Source: Bacillus sp. B-jedd (GTDB taxonomy: Bacteria > Bacillota > Bacilli > Bacillales > Cytobacillaceae). Taken from it: a stretch of DNA of 64,000 nucleotides. The translations under genes and the position numbers were made by a program. Of the stretch, positions 43,431 through 51,667 are shown piece after piece (positions within the stretch are counted from its first letter, which is position 1; each line of letters opens with the position of its first letter). The stretch lies in the NCBI RefSeq assembly GCF_000821085.1, contig NZ_CCXR01000001.1, positions 1,013,001 to 1,077,000 on the forward strand. The letters run 5' to 3'. A model generated the notes under the pieces. It saw only the letters and a list, made by a program, of their open reading frames with translations. It was not told the origin of the DNA and ran no database searches.

Positions 43431-44294
43431 ATGGACATTAAACAATTACGCTATTTTGTAGCCATAGCTGAAGAGAAAAATATAACAGCTGCCGCCAATC
43501 GGCTACATATGTCCCAGCCGCCTCTTAGCATCGTGTTGAAACAATTGGAGGATGAACTGGGGGTAAAATTAATCGAGAGAAATGGAAAGCGTATGGAGCT
43601 AACTGATAAGGGGCATTTGCTCTATCAAAGGGCCCAGCAGTTAGTAAATAGTTTTGAAGAAATTAAAAATGAATTAAGTGATATAGAAGAGGGGAAAAAG
43701 GGAGCGCTAACCATCGGGATAAACACATTGTCTGTTTCAAGTTTTTCAGAAATGATTCAATCCTTTCACCACCAGTACCCCCTTGTATCCTTAAAAATTG
43801 TTCAAAATGATTCCATTTATTTAGCCGAAATGGTTAAAAAACGGGTCATTGAAATGGCATTTGTACGCCTTCCTCTTGATCATCAAGATTTAATTTACCA
43901 TCATCTAATTAATGAGCCTTTAATTTTCGTAAGTAAAAAAGAAGTTCAAAATATATCCTTAGAAGAGATTTCACACATGCCCCTTATTATTCCTAGTACA
44001 GAAGGCTTGGGTATATATAATACGATTCTTGAAGCTTTTACTAAGCAAAAGCTTCAACTGACAAAGATTGCAGAATGCTCTGATATGCAAGTTTTGATGG
44101 AATTGGTTAGGAGTGGAATGGGGGTAACAATTGTCCCAAAATCTGTTTTTGATGTGTATGGGACAAAAACACTTTACGGGACGCCAATAAATAATGCCAA
44201 TATGATCTCTTCTCTAGGTCTCATTTGGCTTGAATATCATTACGTTTCTGCCCCCGCCAAAAATTTCATGAAAGTAGTAAAAGGATTATTATAG
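43431..44294 (+). CDS. LysR-family transcriptional regulator
   Basis: ATG with AAAGGAAG upstream. Residues 1-60 are a classic LysR winged helix (MDIKQLRYFVAIAEEKNITA, AANRLHMSQPPLSIVLKQLE); the rest is a type 2 periplasmic-binding-like effector domain. 287 residues is normal. It is divergent from the NCS2 permease, so purine or related compounds are plausible effectors. Its similarity class resembles catabolic regulators such as CatR/BenM (DIKQLRYF start), so the regulon could also include other genes. Confidence 0.92.
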   Translation: MDIKQLRYFVAIAEEKNITAAANRLHMSQPPLSIVLKQLEDELGVKLIERNGKRMELTDKGHLLYQRAQQLVNSFEEIKNELSDIEEGKKGALTIGINTLSVSSFSEMIQSFHHQYPLVSLKIVQNDSIYLAEMVKKRVIEMAFVRLPLDHQDLIYHHLINEPLIFVSKKEVQNISLEEISHMPLIIPSTEGLGIYNTILEAFTKQKLQLTKIAECSDMQVLMELVRSGMGVTIVPKSVFDVYGTKTLYGTPINNANMISSLGLIWLEYHYVSAPAKNFMKVVKGLL

Positions 44295-44349
44295 TCAATA
44301 ATCAATTACTGCTTAAGCACAAATACTACTTTGTTTTTATAAAAAAGTT

Positions 44350-44386
44350 AGGGCTTGAGGGAATTCCCCCAAGCCCTTAGGTTTTA
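44350..44386. terminator. Terminator between LysR and YjcZ-like genes
   Basis: AGGGCTTG / CAAGCCCT with inner GGG/CCC pairing, nearly perfect 12 bp. It is followed by a GTTTTATAA tail on the plus strand and by a TTTTTTATAAA tail on the minus strand. Confidence 0.75.
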
Positions 44387-44420
44387 TAATATTGCTTTTT
44401 TTCACTTTTAATCATTGCGG

Positions 44421-44720
44421 TTAGCATCTGCAAAAGCCGTAAACGCTTGCACCTACAATAATAAGTAAAATAAACAATACGACGATTAAGACAAATTCAT
44501 TTCGATAACTAGGACAGCCATAACTGAAAACAGTTGGACATCCATAGCTATAAGCTGGACAGCCATAATCATAAGCAGGAGCTGTATAAACAGGCATTGG
44601 AGCCACATTTGGGGCAATATTTGGAGCAATATTTGGTGCCACATTCGGTGCAATATTTGGGGCGATGTTTGGTGCAACATTAGGGCCAAGATTTGGTGGC
44701 GCATTAAGGTTTGAATACAT
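44421..44720 (-). CDS. YjcZ-like small protein with PNxAP repeats, 99 aa
   Basis: ATG at 44720 with AAGGGAAG upstream. The N-terminal half is eight near-perfect tetrapeptide copies (PNVA or PNIA), followed by three YGCP motifs (DYGCP, SYGCP twice). The C-terminus is the YjcZ-type hydrophobic segment FVLIVVLFILLIIVGAS followed by VYGFCRC. YjcZ-family proteins are short sporulation-linked proteins of unknown function in Bacillus. The repeat and cysteine arrangement suggests a surface or coat role. The tgl gene lies next to it on the same strand. Confidence 0.75.
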   Translation of the reverse strand: MYSNLNAPPNLGPNVAPNIAPNIAPNVAPNIAPNIAPNVAPMPVYTAPAYDYGCPAYSYGCPTVFSYGCPSYRNEFVLIVVLFILLIIVGASVYGFCRC

Positions 44721-44832
44721 TATCACACTTCCCTTCATGTGAGGAATTACTTATATAATACTCCCATGGGTGGGTTTTGAGCCCGTCTATAAAAAAATGG
44801 GTGAATATCAGGGAATGTGAAATGACCGGATA

Positions 44833-45663
44833 TTACAATGAATAATAAAGATAATGAGCATATGAAATGGAATTTTTGTTATGGTGTACTATTGGGCGCT
44901 GTATTTTGGATGTTCTATCGGTCAAACTAAAGTTTGCCGCTCTGTATAAATACTTAAAAGAAGGCCTTGTCACCAATTTTGTAATATAAGCTGATTTATG
45001 ACTGTCCGGTCCTCTTTTTTCATTAAGAATCTGAATGATCTCTTCTGCGGTCCTTATGTTAAATCCATGTCCAAACAATTTTCCGTCCTCAAGAATAACT
45101 ACGTTAAGCCCTCTGAACCATGGGGTCTTTCGATCAAAGTCAGGGTTATTCACGTACAAGACATCTCCAGGCAAAAAGTGTGTGGAATTAAAGGTGACGA
45201 TCCCTAGGTCAGTGTCTGTATGCCAGCTATAAAGATACAGGTTTTGAAAAAGTGAATTAAATGATTCTTCGCCAATACTAAATAAAATGGCATGGTAATA
45301 GATGATTGGAATAGCTGTGGCACATTCAAATGCATACATGGAACTGTTTCGGAAGATATCCATAATGGCATCACCTGGCTGCACATCGGATCTTAAAAGA
45401 AACCCGCCTGTCTTAGTTAATTGCCAGTACTTTGGGTTGCAGCGAGCATATGCAAAAGTTGTGAACACTGCCTGGCTTTTGTCCATGACTTTCGCACTTT
45501 GGATTATGTTCTTACGGACTTTAAGTTCAAACAATAATTCATTCTGCGAATTATAAGAATACACGATGGAAGTATTCTGCATTTGTTGAATAATGGTTTT
45601 CTCAATACTCCCAAGCTGCCATTTTTCATTCTGTTTAAACGGGATCCCAGAGATTTTGATCAT
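44833..45663 (-). CDS. tgl: Protein-glutamine gamma-glutamyltransferase (spore coat transglutaminase)
   Basis: ATG at 45663 with GGGGGA upstream; the frame extends 12 codons further but without a site. The 276-residue product matches Bacillus Tgl: start MIKISGIPF, FAYARCNPKYWQLTKTGGF, and the catalytic cysteine in YAFECATAIPIIYY, then GDVLYVNNPDFDRKTPWFRGLNVV and GHGFNIRTAEEII. It cross-links spore coat proteins by Gln-Lys isopeptide bonds in the late mother cell. It is about 30 residues longer than the 245-residue B. subtilis enzyme at its C-terminus. Supports an endospore-forming host. Confidence 0.92.
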   Translation of the reverse strand: MIKISGIPFKQNEKWQLGSIEKTIIQQMQNTSIVYSYNSQNELLFELKVRKNIIQSAKVMDKSQAVFTTFAYARCNPKYWQLTKTGGFLLRSDVQPGDAIMDIFRNSSMYAFECATAIPIIYYHAILFSIGEESFNSLFQNLYLYSWHTDTDLGIVTFNSTHFLPGDVLYVNNPDFDRKTPWFRGLNVVILEDGKLFGHGFNIRTAEEIIQILNEKRGPDSHKSAYITKLVTRPSFKYLYRAANFSLTDRTSKIQRPIVHHNKNSISYAHYLYYSL

Positions 45664-45907
45664 ATTATCCCCCATCTCTATCCAACTTTTCATCTGCATT
45701 CATAACTAGCGTATTCCGATTTTTATTAATCATGTTAAGATTGATAAACAATAATGAGGGGTGCAAATCGAATTGTTATTTGCAGAAGTGTAGGAAAGGG
45801 AAAAGGATGAAAGATACTTAACTAAAAGTTTTTTAAAGCAATTTACCGAATGAATTTATTGGAGAGTTCATTGTTACTCAGCAATAAAATGGTGCGTTAC
45901 TTTAAGA

Positions 45908-45971
45908 AGGACCATCAAACTGTGGTCCTCCTAAGTGAAAGCGCTCAGAAAAACTTGAGCGCTTTTTTATA
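45908..45971 (+). terminator. Two adjacent hairpins, second a strong terminator, with no gene directly upstream
   Basis: AGGACCA / TGGTCCT (45908-45929) and AAGCGCTCA / TGAGCGCTT (45939-45964), the latter followed by T6 on the plus strand. The nearest plus-strand gene is over 1.6 kb upstream; the minus-strand gene ending at 46026 could use the second hairpin, but the T run faces plus. The 45700-45907 region holds no gene. Confidence 0.65.
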
Positions 45972-46025
45972 TGAAATATTAGTAACTTAATTTATCTATT
46001 GACCACGATATCAAAAAGGATTTTA

Positions 46026-46601
46026 TTATTGCCCTTCGAACCTATGCCACTTAAAATCTTCGTTCTTAAATATATTTGTATCTTTGGGGTACCCAAGATA
46101 ATAAAGTTTTTTTCCGTCTTTATTAAATGCAATGGGGTGAAGGGAGTCAATTTGTTCACTGAAAGGGAATAAGAAAGCAATGCGTTCTCCTTTGTTTATC
46201 TCCTTTCTTTTTAAGTTAGGCTCGATACCGGCCTCTATATAGGCGACTTCTTCGTCGTATGAAATTAGACTCAGCAAGGTGACTTCATCTTTTTCATTGG
46301 AAAAACTCATGCCTCCAACTGTTTGAATTTTATCTGAACTATATGGAGTATTGGTTGATGCATTACTGCGGAAAAACAAACCTGACCTCTCGGATAAAAC
46401 GGTTTGATAGATCTTTTGTTTATCGCTCTTAAACAAAAAAATAACAGATGAACCTGTATCATAATGCTCCATTAACTCTGCATCTTTTGAAAGGAAAGTA
46501 TTGCTTTTGGCAGCACTTAACGCCGTAAAACTATACCCATTAATAACGAATATCAATATGATTACCATTAACATCGGTACTCCGACTTTCAATTTCTTCA
46601 T
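46026..46601 (-). CDS. Exported hypothetical protein, 191 aa
   Basis: ATG at 46601 with AGGGGGA upstream. A hydrophobic segment (residues 8-30) acts as signal or anchor, ending in SAAKS. The exported domain is strand-rich (GSSVIFLFKSDKQKIYQTVL, GKKLYYLGYPKDTN) and ends FKWHRFEGQ. Not recognised; no cysteines and no catalytic motif. Monocistronic. Confidence 0.65.
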   Translation of the reverse strand: MKKLKVGVPMLMVIILIFVINGYSFTALSAAKSNTFLSKDAELMEHYDTGSSVIFLFKSDKQKIYQTVLSERSGLFFRSNASTNTPYSSDKIQTVGGMSFSNEKDEVTLLSLISYDEEVAYIEAGIEPNLKRKEINKGERIAFLFPFSEQIDSLHPIAFNKDGKKLYYLGYPKDTNIFKNEDFKWHRFEGQ

Positions 46602-46879
46602 CTGTTAATCCCCCTTATAATAATTTCACTCCTTTTTTCAAAATAACCTTCAAGTTAAAAGAACATCTTTTCAAATTATTAACATTATTTTAACATGAAT
46701 TTCCATTTTAATGATTGAAAATTTGAACTCTTGATAAATTCAACTACCTTGAATAATTTCAAATTTGAAAAATTTAGTTTCAGGTTTTATCATAGACGGT
46801 TATTTTGCGGGCTAATGTTTGTAATCTCACGTGGACATGGTATAACCAAATAGAGAGCTGAAATAAAGGAGACCACAAA

Positions 46880-47449
46880 ATGCTTAAGGTGAATATGGAA
46901 AAGTATTTGAAAAATAACGAAGTGTTATATGCTGATGAGATTGAGTATGCCCAGAAGCAGGGTCTAATTGAAGAGGGAGCCGCGAGTGAAAAAAACTCTG
47001 CGGAGCGGTTTAACGACGCCTATATCGAGTTGAGTGACAAGGAAACAGAGCAAGTAGCGGCCAATGGCGGTACAGATATTTTGCAGCAGCCAATTTCCTA
47101 TTTAAAGAAGAACATGAATCAGTTCATTTATGTGGAATCGAAATGGTTCGAGCTAGTGGACGTCGATGCGGTCGTTCTTGAGGTAGACGATGTTTTCCGG
47201 AATTACCAGGCGCTGCTCGGACTGAAGCTTCAGAAGAAATATGGGGATAGACTGAATGGACTTTTGCAGGAAAAGTTCTGTTTTGCAAAAACAGACTACA
47301 GCCTCATGTTTGACGGAGGCGAAGGAATCTGGAATTTCAACTTTTCTCTGGAGGCTTTGAAGGAATTCAATGAAGAGAAAACGATTAGCGAAACGCTTGG
47401 CCTTGTGTACAATTTTTTATTTACCTTGGCACAAGAAGTGGAAGTTTAA
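46880..47449 (+). CDS. Hypothetical soluble protein, 189 aa
   Basis: ATG with AAAGGAG upstream. The protein is acidic and mostly helical, with EDVLYADEIEYAQKQGLI-like segments near the start and LGLVYNFLFTLAQEVEV at the end. No transmembrane segment or signal peptide. Family not recognised. A nucleoside deoxyribosyltransferase gene begins 41 bp downstream, and they may be cotranscribed. Confidence 0.7.
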   Translation: MLKVNMEKYLKNNEVLYADEIEYAQKQGLIEEGAASEKNSAERFNDAYIELSDKETEQVAANGGTDILQQPISYLKKNMNQFIYVESKWFELVDVDAVVLEVDDVFRNYQALLGLKLQKKYGDRLNGLLQEKFCFAKTDYSLMFDGGEGIWNFNFSLEALKEFNEEKTISETLGLVYNFLFTLAQEVEV

Positions 47450-47490
47450 TTCACAATACAGCAGAAAAGATTTTGCATAGGGGGCCAATC

Positions 47491-47916
47491 ATGAAAAGAG
47501 TATATATTGCCGGTCCGTTTTTTAACGAAACGGAGCTCAAATATTTGGAAGAGGTAGAGGAGATTTTGCAGGAGAAAGGTTTGAAAATCTTCTCGCCGAT
47601 GAGACACCCATTGGACAGCCAGGCTGAGTTTGGTACCCGCCAATGGTCAATTGAAACGTTTATGAAGAACTTGAAAAATATCAAGTGGGCTGAAATCATT
47701 GTTGGCATCTACCATGGGAACTATTCGGACAGCGGAACTGCCTGGGAGCTCGGTTACGGGTATGCCACGGACAAGCCTGTCATCGTTGTCCACGTCGGCG
47801 AAAACAGTAATCTAATGGTCCATGAAGGAGCGCATGCGAATATCACGCTGGATGAGCTGAGGGATTATGACTTTGGGGAGCTGGCGAGTTCTTTCTACAC
47901 TGGTGAAATGCGCTGA
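47491..47916 (+). CDS. Nucleoside 2-deoxyribosyltransferase family protein
   Basis: ATG at 47491 with AGGGGG upstream. The 141-residue protein shows the family pattern: MKRVYIAGPFFN at the start, WAEIIVGIYHG, and SDSGTAWELGYGYATDKPVI with the catalytic glutamate in GTAWELG. These enzymes transfer deoxyribose between bases in nucleotide salvage. Length is normal. Some relatives act as nucleotide hydrolases, so the exact reaction is uncertain. Confidence 0.88.
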   Translation: MKRVYIAGPFFNETELKYLEEVEEILQEKGLKIFSPMRHPLDSQAEFGTRQWSIETFMKNLKNIKWAEIIVGIYHGNYSDSGTAWELGYGYATDKPVIVVHVGENSNLMVHEGAHANITLDELRDYDFGELASSFYTGEMR

Positions 47917-47967
47917 TGACAATTATGGTAACAACAGAAGTGAGTACACATAGCAAGGGACAATTAC

Positions 47968-48900
47968 ATGATTGAGACGGCGTATTTCTATACATTCTCC
48001 AGTTACGAAGGGGAACGTTCGCTAATGTTATTGGAGATGCGCTCGTTTTTCGGCTGCGATTCCCAGACTGGCTTGTTGGAAAGCCGAGTGAAAATAGACC
48101 CAAGCCGTAGTCCTTTCATAAAAGAAAGAGTTGCTGTGATTTGCCAGGGGAACAGCTTTGAAGAACTTCTTGAAGAAGTCAAAATCCTGCCGGCTTTCGA
48201 GGTGTCTTTTAAACTGAAGTACGTAAAGAGAGCCGGGATGGCAAAATCGCCGGAAGAGAGGCGTTCCATTGAAAAGGAACTCGGACTGCATATCGATGGG
48301 CGAGCTGATTTGCATGATCCGGACCGGGTTTTTGGCGTAATGAATCTGACTGATGGCCGATGGATATTTGGCGATTACGTTAAAAGTGAGCCGATCTGGC
48401 ATCATCACCAGCAAAAGCCCCACAGCTATTCAACGGCTCTCAATACCCGAGTCGCCAGGGCTGTGGCGAATATTGCGATCCCTAAGCCGGAAGGAATCAA
48501 GGCGATTGATCCTTGCTGCGGAATTGGAACGGTATTGGTGGAAGCTTTATCAATGGGCATCGATATCGTGGGGAGCGACAGAAATCCACTCGTTCTTGGC
48601 GGGACACGGGAGAATATTGCGCACTTCGGCTATTCCTGTGAAGTGAAGCTAAAAGATATGCTCGACATCGTGAATCATTATGATGTGGCGATTATTGATA
48701 TGCCATATAATCTATGCTCGGTCATCAGTCCCGAAGAGCAGCTCAAGATGCTTCAAAGCGCCCGTCAATTTGCTGAAAAAGCTGTTGTGGTTACCGTTGA
48801 ACCGATTGACCACATTCTCATTGAGGCTGGATTTTCCATAATGGACCGGGCTGTTGTAAGAAAAGGTGCGTTCGAGAGGGAAGTTATTGTGTGTTACTGA
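47968..48900 (+). CDS. Putative RNA guanine-N2 methyltransferase (Trm11/UPF0020-like)
   Basis: ATG with AAGGGA upstream. The C-terminal half is a Rossmann methyltransferase: AIDPCCGIGTVLVEALSMGI (SAM motif I), VGSDRNPLVLGGTRENI, and IIDMPYNLCS, where DMPY replaces the DPPY catalytic motif of N2-guanine methylases. The N-terminal 150 residues contain a FxFxLKYVKRAGM-type RNA-binding region like THUMP-associated domains. This fits Trm11/Trm14-type tRNA modification enzymes. The substrate is inferred. Confidence 0.82.
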   Translation: MIETAYFYTFSSYEGERSLMLLEMRSFFGCDSQTGLLESRVKIDPSRSPFIKERVAVICQGNSFEELLEEVKILPAFEVSFKLKYVKRAGMAKSPEERRSIEKELGLHIDGRADLHDPDRVFGVMNLTDGRWIFGDYVKSEPIWHHHQQKPHSYSTALNTRVARAVANIAIPKPEGIKAIDPCCGIGTVLVEALSMGIDIVGSDRNPLVLGGTRENIAHFGYSCEVKLKDMLDIVNHYDVAIIDMPYNLCSVISPEEQLKMLQSARQFAEKAVVVTVEPIDHILIEAGFSIMDRAVVRKGAFEREVIVCY

Positions 48901-48948
48901 TAATGTAGGGCCATTTAAACGTAAAGTTCAAAAGAGATAACAGGGTCG

Positions 48949-49800
48949 ATGGTCAAGGGAATAGGGGGGCTTTATATCATTTCTGAACTACATACGAATG
49001 AATTTTACAGATGTAAAAGGATGATCAATCAACAGGGACAATTAGAAGTAAAAGCTGTAATTGAAGGAATGAATCCAGGCCGTGTTTTTGTAGATAATGT
49101 AACTTCGCCTACTTCCGGGCTTGTCTGGCTGGGTAACAATGACGGATTTATTTTCATTGGAGATGAAGAAAATAATTCGCTCAATAACCAAATAAATGAG
49201 CTTATCGATACCGTTATCAAACCAGATGCAAAGAAAGTCGGGTTAAATTGGTTCGAAGGAATCGGTAATCATCCAAAATGGAATAAGGTTATTGAAAAGA
49301 TGTTTGAACATCGTAAATTAGCAAGCTGGAACCAAAAGGTTTTTACCCTGCAAAATGAGTCCTATAAAACTGAGAATGAGCCAGCCATTGAACATGAATA
49401 TGATGTTATTAAAATCAGTAAACATCTCTATGAAAATAACACAATTAAAAATATTGAATTTTTACACTCGAAAATTTCAGAGTTCTGGTCTTCGCCTGAT
49501 GACTTCTTCAATAAGGGGATTGGTTATTGCATAGTTCATAACAATCTCATTGTTAGTGCCTGTTTTTCAGGCTTTGTCATGGAAAATGTCCATTGTGTGG
49601 ATATTGAAACGTTGGAGTCATATAGAGGAAAGAAATTAGCCCAAAAGGCAGCCCATCACTTTGTCAAAGATTGTTTGGAAAATGATCAGGTCCCTTATTG
49701 GGATTGTATGGAAGACAATAAGCCTTCAATTGCAATTGCTGAAAATATCGGTTTTACAAATGTATTTAACTATAAAGGATATTATTTTCAATTAAATTGA
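48949..49800 (+). CDS. GNAT acetyltransferase (ZmaR-type family)
   Basis: ATG at 48949, with only a weak site upstream. The 283-residue protein has an N-terminal half with DNVTSPTSGLVWLGNNDGFIFIGD and a C-terminal GNAT core: GIGYCIVHNNLIVSACFSGF, VDIETLESYRGKKLAQKAAHHFV (acetyl-CoA loop) and SIAIAENIGFTNVFNYKGYYFQ. This is the layout of the GNAT_acetyltran family that includes the zwittermicin resistance protein ZmaR. The acceptor is unknown. Confidence 0.82.
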   Translation: MVKGIGGLYIISELHTNEFYRCKRMINQQGQLEVKAVIEGMNPGRVFVDNVTSPTSGLVWLGNNDGFIFIGDEENNSLNNQINELIDTVIKPDAKKVGLNWFEGIGNHPKWNKVIEKMFEHRKLASWNQKVFTLQNESYKTENEPAIEHEYDVIKISKHLYENNTIKNIEFLHSKISEFWSSPDDFFNKGIGYCIVHNNLIVSACFSGFVMENVHCVDIETLESYRGKKLAQKAAHHFVKDCLENDQVPYWDCMEDNKPSIAIAENIGFTNVFNYKGYYFQLN

Positions 49801-49823
49801 TATTCTACTTTATAAAAATCAGG

Positions 49824-49862
49824 AAAAACTGCTTGGAGTCCTTTGCTCCAAGCAGTTTTTTT
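49824..49862 (+). terminator. Strong terminator after GNAT gene
   Basis: AAAAACTGCTTGGAG / CTCCAAGCAGTTTTT, 15 bp perfect, with a 7-nt loop and an extended T run. Confidence 0.92.
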
Positions 49863-49974
49863 GAAAAATGAGAGAATTTTCTGTAAAAATAAGTTGACTA
49901 AATGTAAAGCAAACCATACACTTAGTATATAAAACTTTACTTGTTGTAAAACAAAATGTACACGAGGTGAATTC

Positions 49975-50421
49975 ATGACTTATCAGGAAAAGAAAAGTAT
50001 TGTGTCGTTGGCCAGCACTATTCTCATTTTCGGAGCATATTGCCTTTACATGATTCCGCGCCATCCCGGTGGGGGACTGGAATCGCTTGAAACCTTTCGC
50101 TACTGGGGATCCTTCGTCCTCATCCTCACTTTGTATTCAATTGTTGCGCAGATTATTATCAGTATTATTTTTAACATTGTTTTTAGAATAACGACCCGGG
50201 AAAAGGAACCGGCATTTGAGGATGAACTGGATAAATTAATTGGCTTGAAAGCATTCCGTAATTCATTTTTTGTCTTTGTCATTGGGTTTCTTTTCGCAAT
50301 GGGATCGCTAGTCGCCTATCAGCCTTCACAAGTAATGTTCATCATCCTCATCGCCTCCGGATTCCTCGCAGATGTAACGGGCTCAATGACAAAACTCCAT
50401 CACTATAGGAAAGGAGTCTAA
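49975..50421 (+). CDS. Membrane protein linked to XRE regulator, 148 aa
   Basis: ATG with GAGGTGA upstream. Four hydrophobic helices (about residues 10-28, 45-68, 93-112, 118-137). It is the first gene of a three-gene unit with an XRE regulator starting 2 bp after its stop, a common Firmicute arrangement in which a small membrane protein is paired with a YgzD-like repressor. A promoter-like TTGACT (49893) precedes it, with GTAAAG/CTTTAC dyad elements that may be operator sites. Function unknown. Confidence 0.75.
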   Translation: MTYQEKKSIVSLASTILIFGAYCLYMIPRHPGGGLESLETFRYWGSFVLILTLYSIVAQIIISIIFNIVFRITTREKEPAFEDELDKLIGLKAFRNSFFVFVIGFLFAMGSLVAYQPSQVMFIILIASGFLADVTGSMTKLHHYRKGV

Positions 50422-50423
50422 CC

Positions 50424-50648
50424 GTGGGTAAAAATCTTGTCGGCAATCATATTCGCAAATTACGTTTCAATCATGATGAAATGACTCAGCAGCAATTGGC
50501 TGACAAGGCAGGCGTCACAAGACAGACAATCGTGGCACTCGAAAAGGGAAATTACTCCCCATCTCTGGAACTCGCCTTCCGCATTGCTCATGCCTTTAAC
50601 TTGCCATTGGAAGAAGTATTCTTTTATGGAGAAGAACCAAAGCTGTAA
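50424..50648 (+). CDS. XRE-family transcriptional regulator, 74 aa
   Basis: GTG start with AAAGGAG at the end of the preceding gene. A single Cro/C1-type helix-turn-helix fills the protein: MTQQQLADKAGVTRQTIVAL then EKGNYSPSLELAFRIAHAFN. It closely resembles short Bacillus regulators (YgzD/YozG type) that pair with a membrane protein gene. Likely autoregulates its operon. Confidence 0.92.
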   Translation: MGKNLVGNHIRKLRFNHDEMTQQQLADKAGVTRQTIVALEKGNYSPSLELAFRIAHAFNLPLEEVFFYGEEPKL

Positions 50649-50681
50649 GGCCAATTAAATATCTTGAAAGAAGGGGAGCAA

Positions 50682-51410
50682 TTGGAGTCAAACAAGATAG
50701 CGGCAAAAATTGTCGGGGTGCTGTTTTTACTTGCAGCCGTTACTGCAGTCATCGGCCTTAAATTGTACGATCCAATCCTGATCGGTTCCGGTTACCTTGT
50801 GGAAGGAGCTGAACACGCCAACCGGATTGTATTAGGCGCGGTTATGGAACTGATGCTAGTTGTTTCAGCGATAGGGACTGCAACGGTGATGTTCCCAATC
50901 TTAAGAAAATATAATGAAACCATCGCACTATGGCATGTTTGCTTCAGATTCCTGGAAGCGATTGTTATAACTGTTGGAATCATTAGTGTGCTTGCCCTTC
51001 TGACTCTGAGCCGTGAATTCATAGCGGCGGGAGCCCCTGACCCCGCACCTTTTCAAAGTACTGGTATAGCTTTAATTGCCATCCATGACTGGACGTTTAT
51101 GCTCGGACCCCTTTTCATGCTTGGCCTCAATACAATCATGTACAGTTATATTTTTTTCAAAACTAAACTCGTACCAAGGTTTATTGCAATCCTTGGCATC
51201 ATCGGAGCCATATCAGTTTTCACCTGTTCCCTGTTGGTCATGTTCGGCGTGATCGAACAAATTTCTGTTTGGGGAGGACTATTGGCCCTGCCAGTGGCCG
51301 CAACTGAAATGATACTAGCTCTGTGGCTTCTGGTGAAAGGATTCAATGAACCGGCTTATGCTGTGCTTTCAGCCCGGAAGCGAGGCGGGAGTCACACAGC
51401 ACAAGCTTAG
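50682..51410 (+). CDS. DUF4386 membrane protein
   Basis: TTG at 50682 lies five bases after AAGGGGAG. The 242-residue protein has six to seven helices and DUF4386 features: KIAAKIVGVLFLLAAVTAVIG, HANRIVLGAVMELMLVVSAIG near the N-terminus, then HDWTFMLGPLFMLGLNTIMYSYIFFKTKLVPRFIAILG. The family is uncharacterised. It is probably cotranscribed with the XRE pair and ends at a terminator. Confidence 0.85.
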   Translation: MESNKIAAKIVGVLFLLAAVTAVIGLKLYDPILIGSGYLVEGAEHANRIVLGAVMELMLVVSAIGTATVMFPILRKYNETIALWHVCFRFLEAIVITVGIISVLALLTLSREFIAAGAPDPAPFQSTGIALIAIHDWTFMLGPLFMLGLNTIMYSYIFFKTKLVPRFIAILGIIGAISVFTCSLLVMFGVIEQISVWGGLLALPVAATEMILALWLLVKGFNEPAYAVLSARKRGGSHTAQA

Positions 51411-51482
51411 ATATACGCTGGGTAACTTTGAACTTGAATCAAAAGGTTATGAAAAGATATTTATAGAAATTAATAAAAACCA

Positions 51483-51521
51483 AGGGACACCCCATTTTTT
51501 AAAAGGGTGTCTCTTTTTTTC
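51483..51521 (+). terminator. Terminator of XRE/DUF4386 unit
   Basis: AGGGACACCC / GGGTGTCTCT stem (one G-U) and a seven-T tail. Confidence 0.88.
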
Positions 51522-51667
51522 TGAGGTAAAATACCGAACAAAAAGTCTAGTTGTTACTAAAATTCCATTAACATATACAATCTAATATAGGATATAATTA
51601 ATATAGAAAAATAAGGTAAAAATGTATGCGGATTTCAAATAAAAGGACAGATAGCGGGGGGAAGCGG

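Noticed and set aside
45935..45948. CcpA cre site TGAAAGCGCTCAGA
   Set aside because: It is one arm of a terminator hairpin, mismatches the consensus end, and no promoter is near.
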